The notes: a model not told the origin generated them from the letters alone. DNA of 37,229 nt from CAZCTC01 sp964501335 (GCA_964501335.1 CAZCTC010000077.1:1-37229); one strand, 5' to 3'; positions 16,118 to 25,133 are shown, numbered from the stretch's first letter. Made by a program: numbers and translations.

Positions 16118-16222
16118 ATATTTTGGGCGGCTTTCTGAAGCCGCCCAAAATATGAATAAAAAATTCTCTCTTCCCATCCCGCGCGCCGTTTTTTACCCGG
16201 AAAGTGCCGGGTGCGGGATGTT
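16118..16222 (+). repeat. Dispersed hairpin module, copy upstream of the LuxR gene
   Basis: Hairpin 16118-16153: perfect 16-bp stem (ATATTTTGGGCGGCTT arm), loop TCTG. Then AATAAAAAATTCTCTCTT, CATCCCGCGCGCC, CCCGGAAAG and the end GCGGGATGTTA. In this copy CATCCCGC and GCGGGATG are also perfectly complementary, suggesting a second helix. The element lies upstream of the LuxR promoter. Confidence 0.85.
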
Positions 16223-16262
16223 AAAAAGGCCCACTATAGGGTGGCCAGCCTGATGAGAGGAT

Positions 16263-16290
16263 TTGAGCCTCCGGGAAGCTGTGTTATGAT
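16263..16290 (+). promoter_or_regulatory. Probable promoter of the MalT-like regulator gene
   Basis: TTGAGC (16263-16268) and TATGAT (16285-16290) are 16 bp apart. Transcription from about 16297 would leave a short leader to the ATG at 16322, which supports that start over the in-frame GTG at 16211. Confidence 0.6.
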
Positions 16291-16321
16291 GACAGATGCG
16301 CCATTGTTGCTGGAGGAAAAG

Positions 16322-19018
16322 ATGGAAGAATTACCAGAATCAGATTCCACCCCTTTGTTATTAACCACTAAATTTTATGTTTCACGATCCCGGCCGAACT
16401 GGATTGTGCGGGAACGCCTTTTGCAACGCCTGGATCAAGGGATGGCGACCGGTCGAATTCTGGTGTCGGGGCCGGCGGGATTTGGAAAGAGCATTTTATT
16501 GGAATCCTGGTTGACGGAATGCCAAGGTCTGGAGGCCTGGATTTCTTTGGACAGTGGGGATAACGACCCGGTTCGTTTTTTCGGTTATTTGATCGCCGCT
16601 TTACAGAGTGCCGTTCCTACCATCGGTGTGACGGCCCGGGCGGCTTTGCAATCGGCCAATCCTCAGCCAGCCGAGACCCTGATGACGTTGTTGATCAACG
16701 ATCTCTGTGGGCTTTCTCAGCGATTGATCCTGGTACTGGATGATTATCACTGGATCGAAAACCCCGTGCTGCATCGGGCCTTGACTCTGTTATGCGATCG
16801 TTTACCTCCTCATCTTTGTCTGGTGCTGGCCACCCGCGCCGATCCCCCTTTGCCGCTGGCCCGGTGGCGTTCCCGTGGGCAATTGCTGGAAATCCGGGCG
16901 GACGATTTGCGTTTCACGGCGGATGAAGCCGCTCAATTTCTCAATCAGGTGATGGGGTTGGGACTGGCGGCGGATGAAGTCTCTTTGCTGGAGGAGCGCA
17001 CGGAAGGCTGGATCGCGGGATTACAGATGGCGGCTCTTTCTCTCCAGCGTCGGTCGGATGTGAAGGCTTTTATCCAGGCTTTTTCCGGCAGCCATCGTTA
17101 TATCCTGGATTATTTGATGGAAGAGGTCCTGGGAGGGCAGTCGGAGCCGGTGCAAGCCTTTTTGTTGCGAACCTCGGTTCTGGAGCGGCTTTCCGGCCCG
17201 TTGTGCGATGCTGTTTTGGAAGTCCCGGCCGGGCAGGGCCAGATCTTTCTGGAAGGTCTGGAATCGGCAAACCTCTTTATCGTTCCTCTTGACGATGAGC
17301 GTTCCTGGTATCGTTATCATCATCTTTTTGCAGATCTTTTGCGGGCTCGATTGCGGCAGCTGGAGCCCGGATTGGTGACGGATCTGCATCGACGGGCTTC
17401 TTTATGGTATGAGGCCCACCATTTCCCGATTGAAGCCGTGGATCATGCTCTGGCGGCCGGCGATGCTTCCTGGGCGGCCGAGTTGATTGAACGGATCACG
17501 CCTTTCCTGCACAGTCGGGGCGAGATCACCACGTTGATGAACTGGGTGGCGGTTTTGCCTTTGGATGTGATTTTGCCGCGTCCGACTCTGGTGGTGATTC
17601 GGGCCTGGGTGGCGGTTTTTAACAGCTCTATGGAGGCGATGGAGTCGTTGCTGGCGGCGGCGGAGGCGGCCTGGCCGAATCTACCCCCGGCTGTCGGTGG
17701 ATCGGTGTACGGGCATGTGTTGACGTTACGGGCCTTTGTGGCCGATCGACGCGGGGATTATCAGCAGGCCATGGAGCTGGCCACGGCGGCGGATCAGTTT
17801 TTGCCGGAAGAGGAGGCCCTGGCGCGGAGTTTTTTCCCTTACATTCAGGGACGAACCCTGCGAGTGCGAGGGGAGCTGACCGGAGCAGAGCGTTGCGCGG
17901 CGATCATGCGCCAGTTGGGGGAAGCGACCGATAACAATTTGACGGTTGCGCTGGCGGTGGGGGAGCAGACTGAGACCGCGAAGGTGCGGGGACAGTTACG
18001 GCGGGCGGAAGAACTCTATCAGACCGGCTTTATGCTGGGAGCGCCCACGGTAGTCCCTTTTTCGGCCGGCTTATCGGATGCGCTGGATGCGGTGATCGCT
18101 GAACTTTTGGGAATCGGCTGGAGCGATCTCCTTTATGAACGAGGCCGTTTGGATGAGGCTCAAGAATGGGTGGATCGGGTGCGCGGGCGTTTGCCCGCCG
18201 GGGAATGGTGGGGAATCCCCTATGATTTTCCTTTGCTTTTTTTCACCCGGGTGCGTCTGGTTCAGGTGCGGGAGGGAACGGCGGCTGCTTGGCGGGCTTT
18301 GACGGAGGCCGAACAAACGTTGCAGATCCATGGGGTTTTGCCGCGGGGTAATAATTTGTTGAACTCCTGGCGGGTGCGGTTGTGGCTGGCTGAGGGGCGC
18401 CTTGCCGACGCGGTCCATTGGGCCGAAGATCCGTTGCATCAGGAGTCCCCGGTGCTTTTTCGCGATCTTTCGACCCTGACGCTGGCGCGGATCAATCTGG
18501 CGCAGGGCCGGGCGGACATGGCGCTGCGGCGCCTGGAGTCTCTGGCGGTGGAGACGGCGGCGGGAGAACGGTGGGCGCATTGGATCACGGCTCGCACGCT
18601 GACGGCGATGGCTCTGGCTTCGCGCGGCGAGGATGCGCGGGCTTTAGGGATTCTGGAAGGGGTGCTGCGCCGGGCTGAACCGGAAGGCTATATGCGTATT
18701 TTTGTGGATGAAGGGGAGCAGATCCAGGTATTGTTGGCGGCGCTGGCGCGGCGGCCCGAGCTGGCCGGCTGGGATTATCTTGCTCGTTTGCAGCAGGCGG
18801 GAAAGGTCACCCCGGCGAGCGGTGGGGGGCTGTTGAGCGAGCGGGAACTGGAAGTGTTACGTCTGCTGGCGGCGGGGCTTTCCAATTCGGAGATTGCTTC
18901 GCGTTTGATTGTGACGGTGGGGACGGTGAAAACGCATGTCCATCATATTTACGGCAAACTGGAGGCTCAGAATCGGGCCCAGGCGGTTACCCGGGCGACC
19001 GAATTGGGGTTATTGTGA
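16322..19018 (+). CDS. MalT-like LuxR family ATP-dependent regulator (LAL type)
   Basis: An 898-residue large ATP-binding LuxR regulator. The N-terminal NTPase of the STAND class has Walker A GPAGFGKS (residues 50-57), Walker B-like LILVLDDYHWI, and LVLATRADPPLPLARWR (sensor region typical of MalT relatives). A winged-helix region follows (YHHLFADLLRARL), then TPR-like helical repeats over about 370-800. The C-terminal LuxR HTH is LSERELEVLRLLAAGLSNSEIA ... TVKTHVHHIYGKL. MalT binds ATP and maltotriose; here the inducer is unknown. The frame is open to a GTG at 16211, but GGAGG at 16312-16316 and a promoter at 16263-16290 favour the ATG at 16322. Confidence 0.93.
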   Translation: MEELPESDSTPLLLTTKFYVSRSRPNWIVRERLLQRLDQGMATGRILVSGPAGFGKSILLESWLTECQGLEAWISLDSGDNDPVRFFGYLIAALQSAVPTIGVTARAALQSANPQPAETLMTLLINDLCGLSQRLILVLDDYHWIENPVLHRALTLLCDRLPPHLCLVLATRADPPLPLARWRSRGQLLEIRADDLRFTADEAAQFLNQVMGLGLAADEVSLLEERTEGWIAGLQMAALSLQRRSDVKAFIQAFSGSHRYILDYLMEEVLGGQSEPVQAFLLRTSVLERLSGPLCDAVLEVPAGQGQIFLEGLESANLFIVPLDDERSWYRYHHLFADLLRARLRQLEPGLVTDLHRRASLWYEAHHFPIEAVDHALAAGDASWAAELIERITPFLHSRGEITTLMNWVAVLPLDVILPRPTLVVIRAWVAVFNSSMEAMESLLAAAEAAWPNLPPAVGGSVYGHVLTLRAFVADRRGDYQQAMELATAADQFLPEEEALARSFFPYIQGRTLRVRGELTGAERCAAIMRQLGEATDNNLTVALAVGEQTETAKVRGQLRRAEELYQTGFMLGAPTVVPFSAGLSDALDAVIAELLGIGWSDLLYERGRLDEAQEWVDRVRGRLPAGEWWGIPYDFPLLFFTRVRLVQVREGTAAAWRALTEAEQTLQIHGVLPRGNNLLNSWRVRLWLAEGRLADAVHWAEDPLHQESPVLFRDLSTLTLARINLAQGRADMALRRLESLAVETAAGERWAHWITARTLTAMALASRGEDARALGILEGVLRRAEPEGYMRIFVDEGEQIQVLLAALARRPELAGWDYLARLQQAGKVTPASGGGLLSERELEVLRLLAAGLSNSEIASRLIVTVGTVKTHVHHIYGKLEAQNRAQAVTRATELGLL

Positions 19019-19416
19019 TCGCAGAAGTAGCCAGCCTCAAGAAGTAGACAGCCTGTACCGCCGGGGCGACTCTGGAAAAGGCCATATTTTCGTGCGCCAG
19101 GCCCTCACCCCAACCCCTGCNNNNNNNNNNNNNNNNNNNNNNNNNNNNNNNNNNNNNNNNNNNNNNNNNNNNNNNNNNNNNNNNNNNNNNNNNNNNNNNN
19201 NNNNNNNNNNNNNNNNNNNNGGGGCTCAGAGGGTATTGCCGGAGCGACTCTGGAAAAGGCCATATTTTCGTGCGCCAGGCCCTCACCCCAACCCCTGCTT
19301 CGCATCATGCAGTGGTACAGGCGCAGCGCGGGAGATTCTTGGTGCAGATGCGTGGCCGGCATAGGTATGAGGGGGAGGGGCTCAGAGGGTATTGCCGGAG
19401 CGACTCTGGAAAAGGC
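19019..19416 (+). repeat. Tandem repeat region of period 156 bp with assembly gap
   Basis: After the LuxR stop come a degenerate heptad block and the GCCGGGGCGACTCTGG lead sequence. The sequence from GGGTATTGCCGG at 19231 is repeated from 19387, a period of 156 bp. The copy before the gap (about 19060-19120) is again the same. Each copy carries the left hairpin arm (CATATTTTCGTGCGC) followed not by the loop but by CAGGCCCTCACCCCAACCCC, so a CCCTCACCCC-type element appears to sit inside the hairpin. No gene is supported here. Confidence 0.8.
19121..19220. other. Assembly gap (100 N)
   Basis: Exactly 100 N, the usual placeholder for unknown length, inside the 156-bp tandem repeat. The true number of repeat copies, and whether anything else lies there, cannot be known from this sequence. 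Confidence 0.98.
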
Positions 19417-19527
19417 CATATTTTCGTGCGCATTCTGATGCGCACGAAAATATGAATAAAAAATAACTCTCTCTGCTTCGCACAGCGCGTTGTTTCGAGC
19501 CGGGCAAAAGCCAGTTGCGGGACGCTA
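19417..19527 (+). repeat. Dispersed hairpin module, copy upstream of the quinate dehydrogenase-like gene
   Basis: Hairpin 19417-19454: perfect 17-bp stem (CATATTTTCGTGCGCAT arm), loop TCTG. Then AATAAAAAATAACTCTCT, GCACAGCGCGTTGTTTC, CCGGGCAAAAGCC and the end GCGGGACGCTA. It is the intact copy of the broken hairpins in the preceding tandem repeat, and lies 40 nt before the next gene. Confidence 0.85.
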
Positions 19528-19566
19528 AAGGGCCGTCCAGGTTATTTTAAGAGGGGGAGGATCACG

Positions 19567-20466
19567 ATGAAAAAGGCAATCAGTATCAGTCTGGGGAGTT
19601 CGCGACGCGACAAAACCGTAGAGATTGAGCTGTTGGGCCAAAGAATTTCCATGGAGCGGCGGGGCGCCGACGGGGATGCGCAAAAAGCCGCTCAATGGTT
19701 TCGGGAACTCGACGGCCATGTCGATGCCTTTGGGCTGGGGGGAATCGACCTTTCGGTAGGCACTCCGACGCATTCTTATCTTCTTCGTGCCGCGGTCAAT
19801 CTGGTTAAAAACGTTCGGCAGACGCCGTTTGTCGATGGCCGGGGCTTGAAGGATACCCTGGAGCGTCAGGCCATGCGCCATGTCGAAGCGGAAATCGGGG
19901 CCGAACTTCAACCCAAGCGTGCCATGGTCAATGTGGCGATGGATCGTTATGGGATGGCGCAGGGGTTGGAAGAACTGGGATACGAGATGGTTTACGGCGA
20001 TTTGGAGTTTACGCTGGGGATTCCTCTGCCGTTGCGACGGTTGAAATCTCTGGAACGGGTGGCGCGGGTGCTGGCCCCGTTGGTTTGCCAGCTGCCCTTT
20101 GAGATGCTTTATCCGACGGGGAAGAAACAGCACGAGCGAGTGCCGCGCTTTGTGAAATGGTTTAACTGGGCTACGGTCATTGCCGGAGACAGCCTGTATA
20201 CTTTGCGGCATATGCCGGATCAATTGCCCGGCAAGACGGTTTTGACCAATACGACGACGGAGGCGGACACGGAACGTTTCCGCAATGCCGGGGTCCGGTA
20301 TCTGGTGACGACCACGCCCTGTCTGTCCGGGCGTTCGTTCGGCACGAATATGTTGGAGGCGGCATTGGTGGCGATTTCCGGGAAAGGCCGTCCGTTGACT
20401 CAAGCGGAATTGCTGTCAATGGTCCGGGAATTGGGCCTGCGGCCGGAGATCCGCAGGTTGAACTGA
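19567..20466 (+). CDS. Protein of the family often labelled quinate 5-dehydrogenase
   Basis: A 299-residue protein. From memory of the family it matches the short proteins named quinate 5-dehydrogenase: ISLGSSRRDKTVEIELLGQ at the start, DAFGLGGIDL, LKDTLERQAM, PLPLRRLKSLERVARVLAPL, LPFEMLYPTGKKQ, and VTTTPCLSGRSFGTN near the end. No clear Rossmann GxGxxG is visible, and no shikimate-pathway gene is near, so the enzyme name is doubtful. GGGGGAGG 8 nt before the ATG is a strong ribosome site. A PAP2 gene follows after 42 nt and is probably co-transcribed. Soluble protein, no signal peptide. Confidence 0.75.
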   Translation: MKKAISISLGSSRRDKTVEIELLGQRISMERRGADGDAQKAAQWFRELDGHVDAFGLGGIDLSVGTPTHSYLLRAAVNLVKNVRQTPFVDGRGLKDTLERQAMRHVEAEIGAELQPKRAMVNVAMDRYGMAQGLEELGYEMVYGDLEFTLGIPLPLRRLKSLERVARVLAPLVCQLPFEMLYPTGKKQHERVPRFVKWFNWATVIAGDSLYTLRHMPDQLPGKTVLTNTTTEADTERFRNAGVRYLVTTTPCLSGRSFGTNMLEAALVAISGKGRPLTQAELLSMVRELGLRPEIRRLN

Positions 20467-20508
20467 TATAAAACGTCTCAGGCCGGAAGAAGGGCCAGGG
20501 AGAAAATT

Positions 20509-21039
20509 ATGAAGGATAAAGGCGCTGCCTGGATCGCGCAGGAAATTGAATGGATGGCCTGGGCCGGAACGGTCATTCAACAGCCCGATCTATTGAAATT
20601 TGTTTTATTTTTTACTCATACCGGCGACGGCCTCTTTCTTTTTGTTTTGGGGGTGCTGCTTTGGGTCGGCGGCGCGTTCTGGCATGTGCCTTACTGGCAG
20701 TTGGTGGGAGGGCGTATTTTTTTGGCGGTGATTGTGTCCATCGCCGTTTCCGGGGTGTTAAAACAGATGGTACGCCGGAGCCGTCCGACCGGCAAGAACC
20801 TGTCGCTTTATTCCGGGCTGGACCTTTATTCTTTTCCTTCCGGCCATGCCACCCGGATCGGCGGTTTGATTGTCGTGCTGGGCGCCATTTTTCCCCCTTT
20901 GGGGACGCTGGGATTGATTCTTTGGGGCAGCTTTATCTGTTTTACCCGGGTTGCTCTGGGGGTTCATTTTCCCACGGACATTCTGGGGGGCTTGATCTGT
21001 GGAGCTGTTGCAGGAGCGTTGGTGTTGGTACGATTGTAG
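20509..21039 (+). CDS. PAP2-family membrane phosphatase
   Basis: A 176-residue membrane protein with about five helices and the complete phosphatidic acid phosphatase type 2 signature: KQMVRRSRP (motif 1, KxxxxxxRP), SFPSGHA (motif 2 with the acid-base histidine) and TRVALGVHFPTD (motif 3, SRxxxxxHxxxD with T for S). It should cleave a lipid or isoprenoid phosphate at the membrane; undecaprenyl diphosphate and phosphatidate are the common substrates. AGGGAGA at 20497-20503 supports the start. It lies after the quinate dehydrogenase-like gene, with a hairpin of the dispersed family just beyond. Confidence 0.92.
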   Translation: MKDKGAAWIAQEIEWMAWAGTVIQQPDLLKFVLFFTHTGDGLFLFVLGVLLWVGGAFWHVPYWQLVGGRIFLAVIVSIAVSGVLKQMVRRSRPTGKNLSLYSGLDLYSFPSGHATRIGGLIVVLGAIFPPLGTLGLILWGSFICFTRVALGVHFPTDILGGLICGAVAGALVLVRL

Positions 21040-21045
21040 GAGTGA

Positions 21046-21135
21046 ATGTAAAAAGCGACGCGCTGTGCGAAGCAGGGGGAGAGGTTTTTTATTTATGTTG
21101 ATATTTTTCGCGCGCCTTTGGCGCGCGAAAAATAT
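21046..21135 (-). repeat. Dispersed hairpin module, partial copy (minus orientation)
   Basis: Hairpin 21101-21135: perfect 16-bp stem (ATATTTTTCGCGCGCC arm), loop TTT instead of CAGA. On the minus strand it is followed by AACATAAATAAAAAACC, CTCTCCCCCTGCTTCGCACA and GCGCGTCGCTTTT; the GCGGGACG end is missing. It sits between the PAP2 gene and the heparinase-like gene, whose ribosome site starts 7 nt after it. Confidence 0.8.
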
Positions 21136-21160
21136 AAGTTCAAAGGAGATGGATTCCGGT

Positions 21161-24100
21161 ATGAAACTTAAACTTTGGGGGATGTTGGGCTGGATTGGAT
21201 TGCTGGCGGCGGGCTGGATCTACCTGGCTCTTCCCGGTCGGCTGCCGATCGACGATTTCGATACCCTTTCCGGGTGGACCGGATTGACTGCCGAGACCGC
21301 CCTGGTTCGTCAGGGGACCGGTGCCGCTCGCTGGGCCAACCATCCGGCCACTCCCGGCGTTCAGAAAATTTTTACGGCTCCGGTGGATGCCTCTGGAATG
21401 GACTTCTTGCACTTCTGGCTCTATTCGGGGGTGGCCAATGGGGCGCAGATCGAGCTCATTCTGGATTCGGAGAACGCGGGATCGACGGGCTGGGATTATT
21501 ATCGCTATCAGATTGTGACCAATTGGACCGGGTGGCGGTATATCCATATTCCCAAAGCCAGTTTTGCGGTGGCCCGGCAGCCGGTGGGTTGGAATCAGTT
21601 AAACTACATCCGTTTCAGCGCCGATGGCTGGAGCCATACCCCTTTGAGCGACACTTTGCTGGTCTTCGACGATTTGAGTTTCAGCACGGCGGTGATCAGT
21701 GTGGCGCCACGTACGTCGGGGTATGTGGGGGCTGATTTTGTCTATACCTATTCGCTGCGATTGCAGGATCGCACCGGCGCGGCGCGTACTTTTCAGCCGG
21801 AGCTGGTTTTCCCTGTCGGTTCGCCGCTGACGGCGACAGCCCCGGCGGTGACGCTGCCGGCCAGCGGCACCGTCACCACGACGGTGTTGATCACGGTGCC
21901 GGCTGCCGCTATCCAGGCGGGGACGCAGTTCGATCAATATCAGGTGGATTATGTCTTACTGGAAGGCGGCCGGCTGGTCGACGGCGTGAACCTGGAGGCC
22001 GCCATTCCCTGGGTGGGCGCGCCGGCGCCGCATCCCCGGTTGTTGTTGAATGCGGCCGATTTTACCCGCATTGCTTCCTGGCGGGCGACGATCCCCTGGG
22101 CGACGCAGGTCGTCTCCGATATTTTGCGGGATGCCGATGCCTGGCCGCGTTCTTTTACCGAGACTTATTACCTGACGAATTGGAGTTTGCCGCCCGAAGG
22201 CGGGCAGTGGGGCATGTGGTATATCTGCCCTAATGGGGAATATCTGGTTTATCAGAGCCCGGGGCGCCACTATTGCCCATCCAATGGACAATATTACACC
22301 GGTTGGCCGTACGATCAGGTCATTTATGGGCGGATGCACAACGATCTGGCCGAAGCGGCGCGGGATCTGGGACTGGCCTATCGGATAACCGGAAATATCA
22401 CTTATGCCCAGAGGTCGGCGGAGATCTTGCTGGCCTATGCCGATGCTTACACGGCTTATCCCTATCACGATATCAACAATGCTCCCAACAACAGCGGGGG
22501 ACGGGTGCTGGCGCAGACTCTGGATGAATCGATCTGGGCGGTACCGATCGCCTGGGCTTACGATCTGATTGCCGATTCGCCGGCGTTGACCGGGACGGCG
22601 CGCCTCCATGTGGAACAGGATCTGCTGGCTCAGATTGCCGTCACGATTCGGCGGCATCCCGCGGGGATGAGCAACTGGCAGTCGTGGCACAATGCCGGGC
22701 TGGCGGCGGTCGGGTGGGCGATGGGCGACCCGATACCGGTGGCGCTGGCGATGGACGCTCCCCGGAACGGTTTTAATTTTCAGATGGCCAACAGTGTTTC
22801 TGCGGAAGGGTTCTGGTACGAAGGGTCGTGGGGTTACCATTTCTTTGCCTTGCAGGCGCTGCGTTTTCAGGCCGAGATGGCTCGCCGGGCCACTCCGGGG
22901 GCGGGGTTGGACCTCTTTGCCGAACCGTCGCTCCGAAAGATGTATGAGGCCCCGATCAATTTCGCCCAGCCTGACTTGACCCTGCCTTCTTTCAACGATA
23001 CGGGCAGCGTGGGGTTGATCGGTGAGAGTTTCCTGTACGAATCGGCCTGTAGCGCTTATGGGGGAACGTTGTGTTCGGGGGTATTGGGGCGCAAGGCGCG
23101 GGGGCGGGAATCGCTTTTCTGGGGGATGGCCACGCTGCCGGCTCCCACGGCGCCTTCGACGGCGAGCGTCCTGTTCCCTGAGGCGGGGTATGGCGTATTG
23201 CGCAATGCCGAACGGGCTGCGCCGGTCTATGTGGCTCTGGATTATGGACCGCACGGCGGCGGGCACGGCCATTACGATAAACTGGGCTTTGTGCTTTTCG
23301 GTCAGGGGACGGTGTTGGGTGTCGATCCAGGGACGCAATCCTATGCGGCGCCGACCCATGCGACCTGGGATAAGGTGACGGTGGCTCATAATACGGTGGT
23401 GGTTGACGGGTTGACTCAGGCTGAAGCGACCGGGAATCTACACCGGTTTGTGGCTTTACCCGGCCTTTCGGCGGCGGCAGCCGATGCGGGGAGCGCTTAT
23501 ACCACGACTTCGTTGCTTCGGACTCTGATTCTGGGCACCGACTATGTGATCGATCGGATGCACGTCAGGGCTTTGGACGGCAAATCACACGGCGTCGATT
23601 GGGTCTATCACAATAACGGAACGCTGACGACCACCCTGGTGCGGACGCCTTACCCGGGATTGCCGACGGTGAACGGTTATCAACATATTACCAGGACCGC
23701 GGCGGTGACGACCGCGGCGGATTGGGCGGTGGAATTCCGGTTGGACGATGCGCCGGGAACCGCGTATGGTTCGGCCTGGGCCAGTGATTCGCGGATCACG
23801 GCGACGGCGACCTTGACGCAGGGACGGGCGGCGGCGGGCATCGGTTCCTGGCGGTTGGGGTATGATTTTTCTGCGACCGCCGGCCTGACCACGTCGCGGT
23901 ACATTGTCTATTCGGCAGGGGCGCCGACGGGGGTGAGCGAGGTGCCGACGGCGTTGCAGCTGGCGGTCTACGGCGAGGGTTCGGGGATGCAGCTGCGCCT
24001 GCGGCTGATCGATACGAACGGCGAGAAGTATGTGACGACGACCGGGGTGATCTCCTGGACCGGTTGGCGGGTGATCACGGCGACTAATGTGGTTTCCTGG

Positions 24101-24913
24101 TCTCACTGGCAGGGGGACAATAACGGTGTTTTCGACGGCCCGGTTTCGGATGTGGCCGTCGATGTGATCTATCAGACCGGCGCGCCGCTGGTCGGGGCGA
24201 TCTATGTGGACGATATTGTGCTTTTTTATCCGGCGGCCGGGCGTGGGCTGCTGGCCGACTTCGAGCCGATGCTGCGGGGCTTGCACTTGCAGATGTTGGG
24301 GGAAGCCGGTACGACGATTGTGACCGGGGAAGGGTTGGGGCCGAATTTGAAAAAGCTGGTGCCGTTGGCGATGGCGCGGCGGCAGATGACTGAGACGACC
24401 TTCGTGGCTTTGCTGGAGCCGGAATCGCTCACGCCGACGGTGCGGCAGTTTGCCGCGTTGGCTACGGATGCGGTGTCGACAACGGAGCCGGGGGCCTTCC
24501 TGGTCGCAACGGTGAACTATACCGACAGTCTGCTGGTGTTGGCCGACGGGGTCGGGGGAACGCTGCGCCATTTCGGAGCGGCTGCCTGTGACGGGGTGCT
24601 CTGTCTGGTTCGGCGGGAGCCGGGTGGGGCGCTCCAGCGGACGATCCTGGCGGAGGGCCGGCAGCTGATGGACGGCGGTACGTTATTGATCACCGGGACG
24701 CAATCCATGGCGGGGGTACAGGTGGATTATGTCGGCACGCGGTTGGCGTTGACGACGAACGGCTCGCTGCCGGCTCAGCTCTGGCTGTGGGGGCCGGAGA
24801 TCACCGCCGTACAGGTTAACGGGCAGACTTATGGTTGGAGCCGTCAGGGCGAGTATGTGGTGTTGGGAGTGAAGACCCTTTACCTGCCGGTGGTGATGCG
24901 GAACAAGAAGTAG
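21161..24913 (+). CDS. Secreted heparinase II/III-like polysaccharide lyase family protein
   Basis: A 1250-residue exported protein. Residues 1-24 are a signal or anchor helix (LGWIGLLAAGWIYLAL). Residues 30-170 look like a carbohydrate-binding beta sandwich (IDDFDTLSGWTG ... LLVFDDLSF), and a second similar module lies at about 870-1030 (ending YVDDIVLFYP). The lyase core starts near 291 (PRLLLNAADFTRIASW) with an alpha-toroid (SNWQSWHNAGLAAVG, candidate Asn/His catalytic pair) and the heparinase II/III beta domain (GGGHGHYDKLGF about 697-708, AHNTVVVDG about 742). It ends in LYLPVVMRNKK. The frame is open to 20999, but AAAGGAG at 21142-21148 favours the ATG at 21161. The substrate is unknown, probably an acidic polysaccharide. 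Confidence 0.88.
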   Translation: MKLKLWGMLGWIGLLAAGWIYLALPGRLPIDDFDTLSGWTGLTAETALVRQGTGAARWANHPATPGVQKIFTAPVDASGMDFLHFWLYSGVANGAQIELILDSENAGSTGWDYYRYQIVTNWTGWRYIHIPKASFAVARQPVGWNQLNYIRFSADGWSHTPLSDTLLVFDDLSFSTAVISVAPRTSGYVGADFVYTYSLRLQDRTGAARTFQPELVFPVGSPLTATAPAVTLPASGTVTTTVLITVPAAAIQAGTQFDQYQVDYVLLEGGRLVDGVNLEAAIPWVGAPAPHPRLLLNAADFTRIASWRATIPWATQVVSDILRDADAWPRSFTETYYLTNWSLPPEGGQWGMWYICPNGEYLVYQSPGRHYCPSNGQYYTGWPYDQVIYGRMHNDLAEAARDLGLAYRITGNITYAQRSAEILLAYADAYTAYPYHDINNAPNNSGGRVLAQTLDESIWAVPIAWAYDLIADSPALTGTARLHVEQDLLAQIAVTIRRHPAGMSNWQSWHNAGLAAVGWAMGDPIPVALAMDAPRNGFNFQMANSVSAEGFWYEGSWGYHFFALQALRFQAEMARRATPGAGLDLFAEPSLRKMYEAPINFAQPDLTLPSFNDTGSVGLIGESFLYESACSAYGGTLCSGVLGRKARGRESLFWGMATLPAPTAPSTASVLFPEAGYGVLRNAERAAPVYVALDYGPHGGGHGHYDKLGFVLFGQGTVLGVDPGTQSYAAPTHATWDKVTVAHNTVVVDGLTQAEATGNLHRFVALPGLSAAAADAGSAYTTTSLLRTLILGTDYVIDRMHVRALDGKSHGVDWVYHNNGTLTTTLVRTPYPGLPTVNGYQHITRTAAVTTAADWAVEFRLDDAPGTAYGSAWASDSRITATATLTQGRAAAGIGSWRLGYDFSATAGLTTSRYIVYSAGAPTGVSEVPTALQLAVYGEGSGMQLRLRLIDTNGEKYVTTTGVISWTGWRVITATNVVSWSHWQGDNNGVFDGPVSDVAVDVIYQTGAPLVGAIYVDDIVLFYPAAGRGLLADFEPMLRGLHLQMLGEAGTTIVTGEGLGPNLKKLVPLAMARRQMTETTFVALLEPESLTPTVRQFAALATDAVSTTEPGAFLVATVNYTDSLLVLADGVGGTLRHFGAAACDGVLCLVRREPGGALQRTILAEGRQLMDGGTLLITGTQSMAGVQVDYVGTRLALTTNGSLPAQLWLWGPEITAVQVNGQTYGWSRQGEYVVLGVKTLYLPVVMRNKK

Positions 24914-24959
24914 CCGAAAACATAAATAAAAACTCAGTGCCGTATTATTACTTGGATTT

Positions 24960-25032
24960 CACCGCAAAGGCGCCGAGGGCGCAGAGAAAAGAGCCCGTGT
25001 TTTTGCGCGCATTCTCAGGCGCGCAAAAACAC
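24960..25032 (+). repeat. ACCGCAAAGGCGC repeat fragment and bare hairpin
   Basis: TCACCGCAAAGGCGCCGAG with GGGCGCAGAGAAAA is a fragment of the element found whole at 26157-26260. It runs into a hairpin at 24997-25032: a perfect 14-bp stem (GTGTTTTTGCGCGC arm) with an 8-nt ATTCTCAG loop, then AACAAAAAATTCCC. The rest of the module is absent. Confidence 0.7.
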
Positions 25033-25133
25033 AAACAAAAAATTCCCAAATTGGATTCCCGGGTTAAAATAACGGAACCTTCAGACTTGATCGAAATCCG
25101 GCTTCCTTGCGGAGAACCTGAAAGGAGTTTGCC

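Noticed and set aside
18936..19364. Reading frames spanning the N run
   Set aside because: They cross the assembly gap and the tandem repeat; the translation comes from repeat DNA and unknown bases.
20999..21160. GTG start adding 54 residues to the heparinase-like protein
   Set aside because: It would read through the PAP2 gene end and a hairpin module and hide the signal peptide; AAAGGAG before 21161 is better.
21956..23389. 477-residue minus-strand frame opposite the heparinase-like gene
   Set aside because: Arg/Pro/His-rich composition typical of an antisense frame in GC-rich DNA; the plus-strand protein has clear family motifs.
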